Assembly (NCBI RefSeq): GCF_020400825.1
Contig: NZ_JAINVH010000009.1
Location: 1-64,000, forward strand
Direction of reading: 5' to 3'
Origin: Streptomyces sp. HPF1205
GTDB lineage: Bacteria > Actinomycetota > Actinomycetes > Streptomycetales > Streptomycetaceae
Length of the DNA: 64,000 nt
The notes under the pieces are model-generated. The model had not been told where the DNA came from. It made no database searches and saw only the letters and a program-made list of their open reading frames with translations. A program made the translations under genes and the position numbers. This document shows positions 7,814 to 17,253 of this stretch, one piece after another. Position 1 is the stretch's first letter. Every line of letters starts with the position of its first letter.

Positions 7814-7909
7814 GGCCGCAGCCCCTCACGTGGCGCTATCTCGCTGAACCCCCCCAGGGCCGGAAGGCAGCAAGGGTAGGTGAGCTCTGGCGGGTGCGTG
7901 AGGGGTCTT
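7814..7909 (+). ncRNA. ffs: Small signal recognition particle RNA (4.5S type)
   Basis: The sequence contains the universal SRP domain IV core AGGGCCGGAAGGCAGCAAGG with the GGAA tetraloop, and long outer arms CCCCTCACG (7822-7830) and CGTGAGGGG (7897-7905) that pair. It binds Ffh and targets nascent membrane and secreted proteins. The order tRNA-Ser, ffs, dnaX is familiar from streptomycete chromosomes. Exact ends are approximate. Confidence 0.93.
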
Positions 7910-7977
7910 TGCCGTTCGGGGGGAGTGGCGGCGGCGGGCGGGGCGCGGTGTCGGTGGGCGCGGATAGGCTCGTAGGC

Positions 7978-10503
7978 GTGTCCCTCGCTCTGTATCGCCG
8001 CTACCGGCCCGAGACCTTCGCAGAGGTCATCGGGCAGGAGCACGTCACCGACCCGCTGCAGCAGGCGCTGCGGAACAACCGGGTCAATCACGCGTACCTG
8101 TTCAGCGGGCCGCGGGGGTGCGGGAAGACGACCAGCGCCCGGATTCTGGCCCGGTGCTTGAACTGCGAGCAGGGGCCGACCCCGACGCCGTGCGGGGAGT
8201 GCCGCTCGTGCCGGGACCTGGCCAGGAACGGACCGGGGTCGATCGACGTCATCGAGATCGACGCGGCCTCGCACGGCGGTGTGGACGATGCCCGTGACCT
8301 GCGGGAGAAGGCGTTCTTCGGGCCCGCGGGCAGCCGCTACAAGATCTACATCATCGACGAGGCCCACATGGTCACCTCGGCCGGGTTCAACGCCCTGCTG
8401 AAGGTGGTCGAGGAGCCGCCGGAGCATCTGAAGTTCATCTTCGCGACCACCGAGCCCGAGAAGGTCATCGGCACGATCCGGTCGCGCACGCACCACTACC
8501 CGTTCCGGCTGGTGCCCCCCGGCACCCTGCGCGAGTACCTGTCCGAGGTGTGCGAGCGCGAGGGGATCCAGGTCGAGGACGGGGTGTACCCGCTGGTGGT
8601 GCGGGCCGGCGCCGGCTCGGTGCGCGACTCGATGTCGGTCATGGACCAGCTGCTCGCCGGCGCCGGGGCGGACGGAGTGACGTACGCCATGGCCACCGCC
8701 CTGCTCGGCTACACCGACGCGGCGCTGCTCGACGACGTGGTGGACGGCTTCGCCGCCGGAGACGGCGCGGCGGTCTACGAGATCGTCGACCGCGTGATCG
8801 AGGGCGGCCACGACCCGCGCCGCTTCGTCGCCGACCTGCTGGAGCGCCTGCGCGACCTGGTGATCCTCGCCGCGGTGCCCGACGCGGTCGACAAGGGGCT
8901 CCTCGACGCGCCGCGCGACGTGGTCGAGCGGATGCAGGCCCAGGCGTCGGTATTCGGGGCGGCCGAGCTGAGCCGCGCCGCCGATCTCGTCAATACGGGG
9001 CTGACGGAGATGCGCGGCGCGACCTCGCCCCGGTTGCAGCTCGAACTGATCTGTGCCCGCGTGCTGCTGCCCGCCGCGTACGCCGACGAGCGGTCCGTAC
9101 AGGCCCGGCTCGAACGGCTGGAGCGCGGAGCCGCCTTCCAAGGCGGTCCGGTGCAGGGCGGGTACGCCGGCGCGGGGGCGCCCGGTCCCGCCGGTCCCGC
9201 CGCCGCGCGCGCCGCCCTGGGACGTACGGGCCCGGACGCGCCCTCCCCGGACGCCCCGGCACCCGCGCCGGCACCTGTGTCCGCCCCCTCCGCGGCCCCG
9301 GCGCAGGAACCGGCGCCCGCCCCTTCCCAGGCCGCCCAACCGTCCGCGGACACTCCCGCACGGCCGTCCCCGCCTCCGTCGCCCGGCGACGGGGGGCCGG
9401 CGCGTCCGGGGGCCTGGCCGGTTGCGCAAGGGGGCGCGGGCGGTGCGGGCGCGCCGGGCGGCGGTACGTACGGGGGTGCGCCCGCGGGTGCGCCCGCGGG
9501 CGGTGGCGGGGGCGGAGGTGCCGCGCAGGCGCCGCGCCCGGGTGCCTGGCCGACGGCCGCGGTGCCCGGGGCCCCCGGGACCCCCGGGACCGTGAGCCCG
9601 CCCGTACCGCCCGCGCAGGGTCGTCCCCAGGCCCCGGCGGCCCCGGCACCGCAGCAGTCCGCCGGGCCGGCGGGCGCGGGGGCCGGTGGCGGCGGATCCA
9701 TCGGAGACCCCTCGCGGGTGCGGCAGATGTGGCCGCAGATCCTGGAGGCGGTCAAGAGCCGCCGCCGGCTGACCTGGATGCTGCTGTTCAACAACGCGCA
9801 GGTCAGCGGCTTCGACGGCGAGACGCTGCAGATCGGGTTCGACAACCCCGGGGCCCGCAACAGCTTCGTCAACAACGGCAGCGAGGACATCCTCAAGCAG
9901 GCGATCAGCGACGCGCTGGGCGCCCAGTGGCGCATCGAGGCGATCGTCGATCCGTCCGGTGGCGGCGGCGGGTCGGCCGGCGGCCAAGCGGGCGGCCCCG
10001 GCGGCTTCGGCGGCCCCGGCACGGGCTTCGGTCCCGGGCCCGGTACGGGTTCGGGTTCGGGTTCCGGTCCGGGCTCCGGCGGTTTCGGTTACGGCGGGGC
10101 CGGCGGCGGCGGATCCCGGCCCCCCGGCTCCCCGCAGTCACCCGCGGGCCCGTCCTCGTACGGGCAGCAGGCGCAGGGCGTGGCGTACGGGCAGGCGGGC
10201 GGGCCGGGGCCCGCCGGCGGGCAGGGGCTCGGACAGGGCGTCGTCGCAGGTCAGGAGCGTTCGCTGGCCGGTGCGGCCCAGGCGGCCGTCCGGCAGGGGG
10301 ATCGCGCGGCCGGCGGCAGCGGCGGCGCGCGTGCCGCCCACCTGACGGCGTCCGCACCTCCCGTCAACGACTATCCGCCGCCGCCGGAAGAGGACATTCC
10401 GGAGGACGACGACCCCGACCTGGTCGACTCCGCCCTCAGCGGCCACGATCTGTTCATAAGGGAGCTGGGCGCCACGGTGATCGAGGAGATCAAGCACGAC
10501 TGA
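7978..10503 (+). CDS. dnaX: DNA polymerase III subunit gamma/tau
   Basis: The 841-residue protein is the clamp-loader ATPase of the replisome. It has the Walker A motif GPRGCGKTT (residues 44-52), a four-Cys zinc module (Cys63, 72, 75, 78), Walker B IIDEAHM, sensor 1 FATTEPEKVIGT and the gamma/tau domain III. Residues of about 380-580 and 660-790 are Pro/Ala/Gly-rich linkers that flank a tau-like domain (QMWPQILEAVKSRRRLTWML). It is longer than gamma/tau of most bacteria because of these linkers, as usual in Streptomyces. The GTG at 7978 gives the conserved start SLALYRRYRPETF and is preferred over an earlier in-frame codon at 7894, which would overlap ffs. Confidence 0.95.
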   Translation: MSLALYRRYRPETFAEVIGQEHVTDPLQQALRNNRVNHAYLFSGPRGCGKTTSARILARCLNCEQGPTPTPCGECRSCRDLARNGPGSIDVIEIDAASHGGVDDARDLREKAFFGPAGSRYKIYIIDEAHMVTSAGFNALLKVVEEPPEHLKFIFATTEPEKVIGTIRSRTHHYPFRLVPPGTLREYLSEVCEREGIQVEDGVYPLVVRAGAGSVRDSMSVMDQLLAGAGADGVTYAMATALLGYTDAALLDDVVDGFAAGDGAAVYEIVDRVIEGGHDPRRFVADLLERLRDLVILAAVPDAVDKGLLDAPRDVVERMQAQASVFGAAELSRAADLVNTGLTEMRGATSPRLQLELICARVLLPAAYADERSVQARLERLERGAAFQGGPVQGGYAGAGAPGPAGPAAARAALGRTGPDAPSPDAPAPAPAPVSAPSAAPAQEPAPAPSQAAQPSADTPARPSPPPSPGDGGPARPGAWPVAQGGAGGAGAPGGGTYGGAPAGAPAGGGGGGGAAQAPRPGAWPTAAVPGAPGTPGTVSPPVPPAQGRPQAPAAPAPQQSAGPAGAGAGGGGSIGDPSRVRQMWPQILEAVKSRRRLTWMLLFNNAQVSGFDGETLQIGFDNPGARNSFVNNGSEDILKQAISDALGAQWRIEAIVDPSGGGGGSAGGQAGGPGGFGGPGTGFGPGPGTGSGSGSGPGSGGFGYGGAGGGGSRPPGSPQSPAGPSSYGQQAQGVAYGQAGGPGPAGGQGLGQGVVAGQERSLAGAAQAAVRQGDRAAGGSGGARAAHLTASAPPVNDYPPPPEEDIPEDDDPDLVDSALSGHDLFIRELGATVIEEIKHD

Positions 10504-10507
10504 CAGG

Positions 10508-10551
10508 GGCGCGCGGCCCCGGGCGGCGCGTCGCGGACGCGGCCGCGCGCC
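10508..10551 (+). terminator. Possible terminator after dnaX
   Basis: GC-only 11-base arms (10508-10518, 10541-10551) lie right behind the dnaX stop. There is no T run, so termination may be partial and ybaB/recR may receive some readthrough. Confidence 0.45.
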
Positions 10552-10733
10552 ATCGTCCCTCTCGTACGCGCACGCCTCCTGAGCTGCGTAAACGCCGGGA
10601 GGAGGCCCATGGGCTACTCCCGGCGGAGTGCGCGGCGCGCCGATCCTCCGTACGGCGTAGGGCGCTGCGCCGTACGAGCACGTAGGCTCGCCCTGTCAGG
10701 CGAAAAAAGTGCGGCAGAGGCAGGAGCGATTCC

Positions 10734-11066
10734 GTGATCCCCGGTGGTCAGCCGAACATGCAGGCACTGCTCCAGCAGGCTCAGAAGATGCAGCAGGACC
10801 TGGCCGCGGCGCAGGAGGAACTCGCCGCGACCGAGGTGGAGGGCACCGCGGGCGGCGGGCTGGTCAAGGCGACGGTGACCGGCGCGGGCGAACTGCGTGC
10901 GCTGCAGATCGACCCGAAGGCCGTCGACCCGGACGACACCGAGACGCTGGCCGACCTGATCGTCGCCGCCGTCCACAACGCGAACGAGTCGGCGCAGGCG
11001 CTGCAGCAGGCCAAACTCGGCCCGCTTGCCCAGGGGCTGGGTGGAATGCCTGGTATGCCGTTCTAG
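10734..11066 (+). CDS. YbaB/EbfC family nucleoid-associated protein
   Basis: The 110-residue protein matches the YbaB/EbfC family: [16 protein letters not shown] helix, then [20 protein letters not shown] beta core, [20 protein letters not shown] and a C-terminal helix. Family members bind DNA as dimers and are regularly encoded beside dnaX and recR, as here. The GTG start at 10734 is preceded by CAGGAG. The spacing of 193 bases to recR is filled with short GAC/GGC repeats and holds no gene. Confidence 0.92.
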   Translation: MIPGGQPNMQALLQQAQKMQQDLAAAQEELAATEVEGTAGGGLVKATVTGAGELRALQIDPKAVDPDDTETLADLIVAAVHNANESAQALQQAKLGPLAQGLGGMPGMPF

Positions 11067-11259
11067 CGGGTTCTTCTTGTCGCGGTGAGTGGCCGGAACC
11101 GTCCGTTCACACCCATGTGGGAGGAAAAACGATTCGGACCGGTCGTCACCCGGCGGCCCCGACGGCCCTGACGGACCCGACGGGCCCGGAAGACGCGGCA
11201 GATGCGGAAGACGCGGCAGACCAGCAAGTGAAGGCAGCAGACGAAGGAAGGCGTCCGGC

Positions 11260-11859
11260 GTGTACGAAGGCGTGGTTCAGGACCTGATCGACGAACTGGG
11301 CAGGCTGCCCGGCGTGGGTCCCAAGAGCGCGCAGCGGATCGCCTTCCACATCCTGCAGGCCGATCCGGCGGATGTGCGCAGGCTCGCTCACGCGCTGTCC
11401 GAGGTGAAGGCGAAGGTACGTTTCTGCGCGGTCTGCGGCAACGTCGCGCAGGACGAGCAGTGCCGGGTGTGCCGCGACCCGCGCCGCGACCCCTCGGTCA
11501 TCTGCGTGGTCGAGGAGCCCAAGGACGTGGTGGCGATCGAGCGTACCCGCGAGTTCCGGGGGAAGTACCACGTACTGGGCGGGGCCATCAGCCCCATCGA
11601 AGGCGTGGGTCCTGACGATCTGCGGATCCGGGAGCTGCTGACGCGGCTCGCGGACGGGACGGTCACCGAGCTGATCCTGGCGACGGACCCCAACCTGGAG
11701 GGAGAGGCCACGGCCACGTACCTGGCCCGGATGGTGAAAGCCATGGGGCTTCGGGTGACGCGGCTGGCCAGCGGGCTCCCCGTGGGTGGCGACTTGGAGT
11801 ACGCGGACGAGGTCACGCTGGGGCGGGCCTTCGAAGGGAGGCGGTTGCTGGATGTCTGA
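11260..11859 (+). CDS. recR: Recombination protein RecR
   Basis: The 199-residue product acts with RecF and RecO in loading RecA at single-strand gaps. It shows the N-terminal HhH segment [17 protein letters not shown], a Cys4 zinc finger ([16 protein letters not shown]) and the Toprim domain with [12 protein letters not shown] and [14 protein letters not shown], ending in the Walker-like [20 protein letters not shown]. The length is exactly that of the family when the GTG at 11260 is used; AAGGAAG lies just upstream. An earlier in-frame ATG at 11089 would add a low-complexity stretch. Its last 8 bases overlap the next gene. Confidence 0.95.
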   Translation: MYEGVVQDLIDELGRLPGVGPKSAQRIAFHILQADPADVRRLAHALSEVKAKVRFCAVCGNVAQDEQCRVCRDPRRDPSVICVVEEPKDVVAIERTREFRGKYHVLGGAISPIEGVGPDDLRIRELLTRLADGTVTELILATDPNLEGEATATYLARMVKAMGLRVTRLASGLPVGGDLEYADEVTLGRAFEGRRLLDV

Positions 11860-12658
11860 GACCGAGACGGTGACGAACAGGCCGGGGGGCGGCCGCTGGG
11901 GCGGCGGTCCCGGTAACGGTCCCGCTTCCGGTTCGGGTTCGGGTTCGGGTTCGGGTTCCGGTTCCGGGCGGGTCGTGGAGGCGTTGGCAGGGGTGGCGCC
12001 CGCGATGGCCGAGGTGGCAGCGGGGGCCGAGCCGGACGAGTTCGCGGTGCAGATCGCCGACCAGATCGAGAGCTTCATCCTCTCGATGCGCGAGATCGCC
12101 AAGGGCGACGACCCGGACAGCGCGGTGCCGTACCTGCTGCTCGAGGTATCGCAGTTGCTGCTGGCCGGCGGGCGGCTGGGCGCGCACGAGGACATCGTTC
12201 CCGACGAGCGGTACGAGCCGGACGTCGGCCCGGAGCCCGACGAGGACGACCTCCGGCAGCGGCTCGCGGCCCTGCTGGAGCCGATCGACGTCTACTCGGA
12301 GGTCTTCGACCCGTATGTGCCGAGGTCCACGCCTGTGGCGTGCCGGATCTCGGACGACATGGCCGACGTGGTGGCCGACCTCACCCATGGGCTCGCGCAC
12401 TTCAAGGCGGGGCGGGTGTCCGAGGCGCTGTGGTGGTGGCAGTTCTCGTACCTGTCCAACTGGGGTCCGACCGTGAGCGCCTCGCTCCGGGCGCTGCAGT
12501 CGCTGGTCGCGCACGTACGGCTGGACAGCCCGCTGGACGAGCTCGACGGGCTCGACACCGGGGCCGACGGGGACGACGACGAGCAGCTCGCCAAGGAGGC
12601 GGGGCGCGTGATGGAGGCCGAGCTGGGGACGATCGGGCTGCGGCGGCGCGGGCGGTAG
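11852..12658 (+). CDS. DUF5063 domain protein
   Basis: The 268-residue protein follows recR with an 8-base overlap, so the two are probably co-translated. After a Gly/Ser-rich lead (residues about 15-38, from a GGTTCG-type simple repeat) it has the DUF5063 region: [34 protein letters not shown], and [20 protein letters not shown]. The function of the family is unknown; it is found in actinobacteria next to recR, which suggests a link with DNA repair, but no catalytic motif is visible. Confidence 0.85.
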   Translation: MSETETVTNRPGGGRWGGGPGNGPASGSGSGSGSGSGSGRVVEALAGVAPAMAEVAAGAEPDEFAVQIADQIESFILSMREIAKGDDPDSAVPYLLLEVSQLLLAGGRLGAHEDIVPDERYEPDVGPEPDEDDLRQRLAALLEPIDVYSEVFDPYVPRSTPVACRISDDMADVVADLTHGLAHFKAGRVSEALWWWQFSYLSNWGPTVSASLRALQSLVAHVRLDSPLDELDGLDTGADGDDDEQLAKEAGRVMEAELGTIGLRRRGR

Positions 12659-12892
12659 GCGCGTCAGGGGGCCGGGCGGGCGCCGCGGGCGGGGCGGCTG
12701 CCCTGGACGAGCCGTAGCCACGGGGGGCCGGGGCCACGGACGAGCCGGGGCCGTGCCGGACGGGGGCGTACGCTGGCGCGTACCGCATGATCACGTGGTG
12801 AACCGTACGTCTCAGCATGCGATACGACCGGGGCGGATCGGTCCTGCTCGTTAAACTGGGGTGACCGCACTAACCCTGAGCGAGGAGCGCAC

Positions 12893-14167
12893 GTGGGTCT
12901 TGTCGTGCAGAAGTACGGCGGCTCCTCCGTCGCGGATGCCGAGGGCATCAAGCGCGTCGCCCGACGGATCGTGGACACCAAGAAGGCCGGCCACCGGGTG
13001 GTCGTCGTGGTGTCGGCGATGGGCGATACGACGGACGAGCTGATCGATCTCGCGGAGCAGGTGTCGCCGATCCCGTCCGGCCGAGAGTTCGACATGCTCT
13101 TGACCGCCGGAGAGCGCATTTCCATGGCGTTGCTGGCCATGGCGATCAAAAACCTGGGGCACGAGGCGCAGTCGTTCACGGGCAGCCAGGCCGGGGTGAT
13201 CACCGACTCGGTGCACAACAAGGCGCGCATCATCGACGTGACGCCGGGCCGGATCCGTACCGCGCTGGACGAGGGCAACATCGCGATCGTGGCCGGGTTC
13301 CAGGGGGTGTCGCAGGACAAGAAGGACATCACCACGCTGGGACGGGGCGGTTCCGACACCACGGCGGTGGCGCTCGCCGCGGCGCTGGACGCCGAGGTGT
13401 GCGAGATCTACACGGACGTCGACGGTGTGTTCACCGCCGACCCGCGGGTCGTGAAGAAGGCCCGCAAGATGGACTGGATCGCGTTCGAGGACATGCTGGA
13501 GCTGGCCAGCTCGGGGTCGAAGGTGCTGCTGCACCGCTGCGTGGAGTACGCGCGCCGGTACAACATCCCGATCCACGTACGGTCCTCGTTCTCCGGACTT
13601 CCGGGCACCTGGGTCAGCAACGAACCACCAGAGGGAGACAGGCCGATGGAGCAGGCGATCATCTCCGGCGTGTCGCACGACACGTCCGAGGCGAAGATCA
13701 CGGTCGTCGGGGTGCCGGACAAGCCGGGCGAGGCGGCCACGATCTTCCGCACCATCGCCGACGCCGAGATCAACATCGACATGGTGGTGCAGAACGTGTC
13801 GGCCGCCGCCACCGCCCTCACCGACATTTCCTTCACGCTGCCCAAGTCCGAGGGGCACAAGGCCATGGAGGCGCTGACCAAGGCGCAGCCGGTCATCGGC
13901 TTCGACTCGCTGCGCTACGACGACCAGATCGGCAAGATCTCGCTGGTCGGGGCCGGGATGAAGACCAACCCCGGGGTCACGGCGACCTTCTTCGAGGCCC
14001 TGTCCAACGCCGGCGTCAACATCGAGCTCATCTCGACGTCCGAGATCCGCATCTCGGTGGTGACCCGGATCGACGACGTGAAGCCGGCCGTGCAGGCGGT
14101 CCACTCGGCGTTCGGCCTCGACAGCGACACGGACGAGGCGGTCGTGTACGGGGGGACCGGGCGCTGA
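12893..14167 (+). CDS. ask: Aspartate kinase, alpha subunit
   Basis: The 424-residue enzyme phosphorylates aspartate, the first step toward lysine, threonine, methionine and diaminopimelate. The N-terminal kinase domain has [32 protein letters not shown] and [15 protein letters not shown]; two C-terminal ACT domains (about 265-421) bind amino-acid effectors, normally lysine plus threonine. The GTG start gives the conserved VQKYGGSS at the N-terminus. An internal start at codon 252 with a strong ribosome site predicts a separate beta subunit. In many streptomycetes asd follows immediately; here a terminator and a sigma factor gene follow instead. Confidence 0.95.
   Translation: MGLVVQKYGGSSVADAEGIKRVARRIVDTKKAGHRVVVVVSAMGDTTDELIDLAEQVSPIPSGREFDMLLTAGERISMALLAMAIKNLGHEAQSFTGSQAGVITDSVHNKARIIDVTPGRIRTALDEGNIAIVAGFQGVSQDKKDITTLGRGGSDTTAVALAAALDAEVCEIYTDVDGVFTADPRVVKKARKMDWIAFEDMLELASSGSKVLLHRCVEYARRYNIPIHVRSSFSGLPGTWVSNEPPEGDRPMEQAIISGVSHDTSEAKITVVGVPDKPGEAATIFRTIADAEINIDMVVQNVSAAATALTDISFTLPKSEGHKAMEALTKAQPVIGFDSLRYDDQIGKISLVGAGMKTNPGVTATFFEALSNAGVNIELISTSEIRISVVTRIDDVKPAVQAVHSAFGLDSDTDEAVVYGGTGR
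13646..14167 (+). CDS. Aspartate kinase beta subunit from an internal start
   Basis: The in-frame ATG at 13646 ([12 protein letters not shown]) is preceded at a good distance by GAGGGAGA, a clear ribosome site inside the ask gene. Bacillus and corynebacterial aspartokinases of this type make a 170-residue regulatory beta subunit from such an internal start; the product here would have 173 residues and contain only the two ACT domains. Its production is inferred from the site and from family precedent. Confidence 0.65.
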   Translation: MEQAIISGVSHDTSEAKITVVGVPDKPGEAATIFRTIADAEINIDMVVQNVSAAATALTDISFTLPKSEGHKAMEALTKAQPVIGFDSLRYDDQIGKISLVGAGMKTNPGVTATFFEALSNAGVNIELISTSEIRISVVTRIDDVKPAVQAVHSAFGLDSDTDEAVVYGGTGR

Positions 14168-14226
14168 GGCATTTCCGCTGAGGCGCTTGTGCTGAGGCGC
14201 TTGCGCCGCCGGTGCAGGGACTTCCC

Positions 14227-14257
14227 GGGACGCCCGCACATCCGGTGCGGGCGTCCC
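14227..14257 (+). terminator. Terminator after ask
   Basis: A perfect 13-base GC-rich stem (14227-14239 with 14245-14257) with loop ATCCG lies 60 bases behind the ask stop. It would close the ask transcript. Confidence 0.8.
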
Positions 14258-14699
14258 GCAGGTCCGTCGGTGTGTGTGCGTGCGCGTACGTCCGCCGTTC
14301 GCTTTGCCTAACGTCCGCCGTGTGTGCCTGCGGGTGCCCGCATGTTGCCTACGGGTGCCGCGCATGTGCCCGCGGGTGCCCGCGTGTGTCTGCGCGTGTG
14401 CGCTGCGGCTCGGTGCCGGTGGGTGCGGGAGGCGTCATCAGCCTTGCCCGCGCCGGGAATTCATAGAACTGGTGGTATGGACCACTTGAACCAGCCCGCC
14501 CACGCGGTGGACAATCTTCCTTTCCCTCGGCTGCAACCGACGCTTGTGGGGGAGCGTCTTTGTGTCAGCGCACTGCCCTAGGGTGCTCAGGGTGCTGCCG
14601 CTCGGCGGCACGTTCCGGGGGAAGCATCGGGCGCAAAAGGGGCGTTGAGGAAGAGCTGGTACGCATGGGGATATCTGACGCTCCGTCGGGCGGTGTGTC
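14258..14699. other. Low-complexity intergenic region where asd might be expected
   Basis: About 440 bases hold no supported gene and no trace of asd motifs. Positions 14262-14415 are a run of degenerate GT/GC-rich repeats built on variations of GTGCCCGCGGGTGCC. The stretch from about 14450 is more AT-rich and should contain the promoter of the sigma factor gene. Confidence 0.55.
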
Positions 14700-15524
14700 A
14701 TGCGCGTACAACCCTGGCGGGGGGATGCGTGTCCAATTGGCGTGGCGGAGGCACTGGGCATCGAGACATCATTCGGGCGGTCGGGCAGTGTCGTCGTGCC
14801 GCCGCGCATCCCGCGCCCTCGCCCGGCGCGCGGTGCCGCGGGCGGTATCCCGGTGATCGCGCCCTGGCCGGTACGCGTGGCCAACGGCCCGGGAAGCCCC
14901 GCCGGTCCCGGCGGACCCGGCGGATCGAGCGGCTCCGGCGGCGCCGAGGTTCTGGACGGCTCCGCCCGGCCCGGCGGTCCGGGCGGCTCCACGGACGCCG
15001 TCGCCGGGGGCGCTGACTCCGCGATGGCCGTCGGCACCACGGTCGACCACCTCACCGAGACCTACCGCGCGCACTACCGCTCCCTGCTCGGCCTGGCCGC
15101 GCTCCTGCTGGACGACACCGCCTCGTGCGAGGACGTGGTCCAGGAGGCCTTCATACGGGTGCACTCGGCCCGCAGCCGGGTCCGGGACCCGGAGAAGACC
15201 CTCGCTTACCTCCGCCAGACCGTCGTCAACCTCTCCCGTTCGGCGCTTCGTCGGCGCATCCTCGGCCTCAAGCTGCTGTCCAAGCCCATGCCGGACATGG
15301 CCAGCGCCGAAGAGGGCGCGTACGAGCTCTTGGAACGCGATCAGCTCAAGGCCGCCATGCGCTCCCTGCAACGCAGGCAACGCGAGGTGCTCGTGCTGCG
15401 CTACTTCGCCGACATGACCGAGGCGCAGGTCGCCGAGACCCTGGGGATATCCCTGGGCTCGGTGAAGGCTTACGGTTCGCGAGGCATCGCGGCGCTGCGC
15501 GTCGCGATGGAGGCAACGGCATGA
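14700..15524 (+). CDS. ECF-type RNA polymerase sigma factor (SigE family)
   Basis: The conserved part starts near residue 105. Region 2 is seen in YRAHYRSLLGLAALLLDD, CEDVVQEAFIRVHSARSRV and TLAYLRQTVVNLSRS; region 4 in MRSLQRRQREVLVLRYFADM followed by VAETLGISLGSVKAYGSRG. The first about 100 residues are Gly/Pro-rich and unlike a sigma factor, so the true start may be later than the ATG at 14700; no ribosome site decides this. The stop overlaps the next gene by ATGA, so sigma and the membrane protein are coupled, the usual layout of an ECF sigma factor with its membrane-bound regulator. Confidence 0.85.
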   Translation: MRVQPWRGDACPIGVAEALGIETSFGRSGSVVVPPRIPRPRPARGAAGGIPVIAPWPVRVANGPGSPAGPGGPGGSSGSGGAEVLDGSARPGGPGGSTDAVAGGADSAMAVGTTVDHLTETYRAHYRSLLGLAALLLDDTASCEDVVQEAFIRVHSARSRVRDPEKTLAYLRQTVVNLSRSALRRRILGLKLLSKPMPDMASAEEGAYELLERDQLKAAMRSLQRRQREVLVLRYFADMTEAQVAETLGISLGSVKAYGSRGIAALRVAMEATA

Positions 15525-16978
15525 CCAGCCCCAACGCTCCCGATGACGCTCACGCCATGGATCAGCCCAACTCACCCGATTCTCCCTTCCGGAGCTTCAA
15601 GAGCTACCGCAGCTCCCAGCGCGACGGGTCGCGGCCCGGCCAACCGCACGCACAGCCCTCCCCCGACCCGGACGCGGAACTGGGCCCGGACTCGGGCTCG
15701 GGCTCGGACCTGGGGGCGAGCCCGGAGGCGGAACCGCGCCTGGGCCTTGAGCACGGCACCCTTTCCCCCGGACCGGACGGGGAACCCCGCCGGTCGGCCC
15801 CGGACGACCGGGGCACGGCGGACGGCCCGGCTGTGGCGGACCGGGGGGAGCCGGACGGGCCGGGTGAGTGGAGCGGGGCCGCGGCGAGCGCGGGCCCGCT
15901 GGAGGAGCCGCAGAGTTCGGACGGCCGTGGCGAGCCGGCGGTCGGTGGGCTCGGCGAGACCTCCGACGAGGAACTCCTGCGCATGTGGATGCGCAACGCC
16001 GTCCAGGGCATGGAGGGGTCCCCCCATGCGCTGGACCACCTGCGACGCGCCATTCCGGCACGCCGCAGGCACCGGCGCCAGGCCCTGGCGGGCAGCGTCG
16101 CCGCCATCCTCCTGGCGGGCATGGCCATCCCCGCGCTGCTGCGGGCCACCGACACCACCCATAGTGACGACGCCGCTTCTCAGAACGTCGCCAGCTCCCA
16201 CGCGGCCGCCCCCGGCGAGGACGGGCACACCAGCACCTGGCCCGGCTCCGACGGCCCGTCGGGACGAACCAGTACCGTGCCCGGCGCCGAACCGAGCAAG
16301 CAGCAGCCGAACGTCGGCCCCGGCGTGCCCTCCGCCCTGGTCAGCACCCCCTCCCAGTCCGAGACCCCGGTGGTTCCGGACTGCTCCAGCGCCCAGCTCG
16401 GCCAGGGGACCGGCCAGGCCGGAGCCCCGGACGCCGACGGCCGCGTCTACGGCTGGTTCCGCGTCGCCAACGTCTCCACCACCGCCTGCACCGTGCCGGG
16501 CCCGGGCCTGGTGCACGCCGCTGCCGTGGGCGCCGCCGACGCGGAGCGCATCCAGGTCGTGAACCACAGCGCGGGCGATCCGGCCGCGGGCCTCCCGGCC
16601 ACCACCACAGCCGGCCCCTTCGTCCTCGATCCGGGCGAGGACTACGAGGTCGACTTCGCCTGGGTGCCCGCCTCCGACGGCCCGGGCGGCTGTGCCGCTC
16701 CCAGCACGCCGTCCGCCTCACCCACGCCGACGCCCACCCCGACCGACTCCAGCAGCCCGGCCGCCGCCGCTCCCGACGCGGCCTCCGACGGCAACAGCCC
16801 GCAGTCCGGCGCCGACGCTTCACCCTCACCGGCGCCGGGAAGCGTCGCCCTCAGCCACACCCCCGCCGCCGGCGCCCCCGTCGTCACCGGCCCGGTCATC
16901 CAGAACGCCTGCGCCGGCACCGTCTACACGACCCCCGCGACGCCCGCGCCGACCAGCACGCCCTCGCCGGGCTCCTGA
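15521..16978 (+). CDS. One-pass membrane protein, probable regulator of the adjacent sigma factor
   Basis: The 485-residue product has an acidic, disordered cytosolic N-terminus (1-145), a short conserved helical segment (SDEELLRMWMRNAVQGMEGS, about 148-167), a single membrane span (about 187-207) and a secreted part. The outer domain carries two Cys pairs and GWFRVANVSTTACTVPGP, resembling the DUF4232 type of secreted domain, followed by Pro/Thr/Ser-rich tails. No zinc anti-sigma HxxxCxxC motif is visible, so an anti-sigma role rests only on the ATGA overlap with the sigma gene and on topology. Confidence 0.7.
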   Translation: MTSPNAPDDAHAMDQPNSPDSPFRSFKSYRSSQRDGSRPGQPHAQPSPDPDAELGPDSGSGSDLGASPEAEPRLGLEHGTLSPGPDGEPRRSAPDDRGTADGPAVADRGEPDGPGEWSGAAASAGPLEEPQSSDGRGEPAVGGLGETSDEELLRMWMRNAVQGMEGSPHALDHLRRAIPARRRHRRQALAGSVAAILLAGMAIPALLRATDTTHSDDAASQNVASSHAAAPGEDGHTSTWPGSDGPSGRTSTVPGAEPSKQQPNVGPGVPSALVSTPSQSETPVVPDCSSAQLGQGTGQAGAPDADGRVYGWFRVANVSTTACTVPGPGLVHAAAVGAADAERIQVVNHSAGDPAAGLPATTTAGPFVLDPGEDYEVDFAWVPASDGPGGCAAPSTPSASPTPTPTPTDSSSPAAAAPDAASDGNSPQSGADASPSPAPGSVALSHTPAAGAPVVTGPVIQNACAGTVYTTPATPAPTSTPSPGS

Positions 16979-17253
16979 GCCGGAGCTTTGAGCCGGGCTT
17001 TTGCGCCAGGGTCCCGAGCCGGGCTCCTGAGCCGGAGCCTTGAGCCGGAGTCCCGGTCCGGGGCACCTGGACCGGCGTCCGGTGTCCTGGGCCGCTCCTG
17101 AGCCGGAGTCCTCGCCCGGATCATGGGAGGGCGTCTGGACCGCGGCCTTGAGCGAACAGCGGGGACTCGGCCTCCCGGCAACCGGCTCCCCGAGCACGCG
17201 CACCCGCGGGGCCGGGTGCGGGGGCCGGGTGCCGAGCCCGTACCGTTGAAGGC
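16979..17253. repeat. Degenerate GAGCCGGAG/CTCCTGAGCCGG repeats
   Basis: Between the membrane protein and the SURF1 gene, units close to GAGCCGGAGT or GAGCCGGGCT recur about eight times in the first 130 bases. They contain no gene. The last third should hold the SURF1 promoter. Confidence 0.6.

Noticed and set aside
7648..9987. A 779-codon open frame on the minus strand across dnaX
   Set aside because: Opposite-strand shadow of a high-GC gene; product is Arg/Gly/His-rich with no family signature, and it would also cover tRNA-Ser and ffs.
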